A stretch of 64,000 nucleotides of DNA from Amblyomma americanum. Its lineage: Eukaryota; Arthropoda; Arachnida; Ixodida; Ixodidae. The stretch's first letter is position 1. Each line of letters begins with the position of its first letter. Positions 63,480 through 64,000 of the stretch are shown piece after piece. Made by a program: the position numbers and the translations under genes. The DNA is taken from assembly GCF_052857255.1 (NCBI RefSeq), contig NC_135504.1, positions 138,475,621-138,539,620 of the forward strand, read 5' to 3'. Under the pieces are notes generated by a model, which saw only the letters and a program-made list of their open reading frames with translations, was not told where the DNA came from and did not search any database.

Positions 63480-64000
63480 AGGCTGAAATGAGAGGAAATA
63501 GAAGAGTTAAGGCAGGAGGAATTAATGGCATATTGCTTAGTGGAGACCCATCTTAGAGACCGGGAGCAACCACCCTGTAATCCAGACTACCCATGAGAAC
63601 ATTGCAATAGAGCAGAGGGCAACAAAAATGGGTGTGGAATTTGGGCATTCATTCATAAAAGCACGAGTTTTCAAAGTGTTAAACTCGGATGCAAGGAACA
63701 TTTACAGCTAAAAGAAAAAGCGGCAGCGGAGCAAACACTCCTTGGCGTTGTATGCCTGTGGACAAGGGGCTAATGCCAAAGAGGAAAACAAGAAAATGGT
63801 AGAACGTATTGGAAGCGATATTTATCAGCTAGGTGGATAGGGCGAGATAATTATATTAAGCGAAATGGATGCACCATAGAAGACCTGGATGGCTACACAG
63901 ATTCTACAGGAAGCATGCTGCTGGATATCTGTGACAGGCATGATTTAGATGTATGCAACAGTAGCGAGAAGTGTGAAGAGCTCTTAACATGGGAGGCAGG
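63480..64000 (+). pseudogene. LINE ORF2 AP endonuclease, frameshifted, off the right edge
   Basis: It reads AYCLVETHLRDREQP near 63535, CGIWAFIHKSTSFQSVKLG near 63640, LLGVVCLWTRG near 63750 and, in another frame, LDGYTDSTGSMLLDICDRHD near 63885-63945, the block after the usual GDMN-H site. The GDMN site itself reads poorly here. Frames change at least twice. The RT should follow beyond 64000. Confidence 0.68.

Overview
This window looks like nuclear DNA from a hard tick, most likely a metastriate. Two lines of evidence support this. At least eleven copies of a tRNA-derived SINE are present that I recognise as the Ruka type described from Rhipicephalus. The rest is a dense, nested mix of LINEs, Penelope-like elements (PLEs), a Ty3/gypsy element and DNA transposons. 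There are no operons, rRNA genes, true tRNA genes or CRISPR arrays. I cannot name the species from sequence alone.

Layout. 0-1.7 kb: broken RTE-type LINE running off the left edge. 3.3 kb: SINE with an 11-bp target-site duplication (TSD). 5.3-5.8 kb: the only convincing host-type promoter, with a short first exon and splice donor. 6.5-8.0 kb: DNA transposon with inverted ends and TTA duplications. 9.1-11.4 kb: frameshifted transposase of a family I cannot name, ending in a SAP-like segment. 16.5 kb: probable internal or terminal exon of a host gene on the minus strand. 18-23.7 kb: SINEs, a direct-repeat pair and three palindromic PLE insertions. 23.8-30.9 kb: three-exon Harbinger transposase pseudogene, split in its last exon by a nearly full-length CR1/L2-like LINE. 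That LINE has tandem 5' monomers and a 2A-type ribosome-skipping motif in ORF1, and is itself interrupted by a palindromic insertion.

31-36.9 kb: tandem and inverted PLE copies. 36.9-41.2 kb: minus-strand Ty3/gypsy element with the unusual order gag-protease-integrase-RT and one LTR. 41.7-52.1 kb: LINE ends, SINEs, a small palindromic PLE insertion, a TA-flanked MITE and an unrecognised exon-like ORF at 45.5-45.8 kb. 52.6-56.5 kb: minus-strand LINE with ORF1 and ORF2. 56.7-60.6 kb: RTE fragments, a SINE and another degenerate LINE with a palindromic insertion. 60.7-64 kb: SINE, RTE and PLE fragments, then a LINE with an esterase-like ORF1 and an endonuclease that runs off the right edge.

The feature most worth following up is a family of palindromic insertions tied to PLE 3' ends (18.3, 21.5, 22.6, 28.0, 46.9 and 58.6 kb). 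Each has a 9-13 bp TSD, a short leader ending in a motif close to GGGCGAGTTGGT, and two inverted arms. Arms can be identical within one element (the 444-bp arms at 22.6 kb encode the same 88 residues) while elements differ from one another. This suggests that the inverted copy is made during insertion. All alignments, splice sites and family names here were made by eye; nothing was run against a database.
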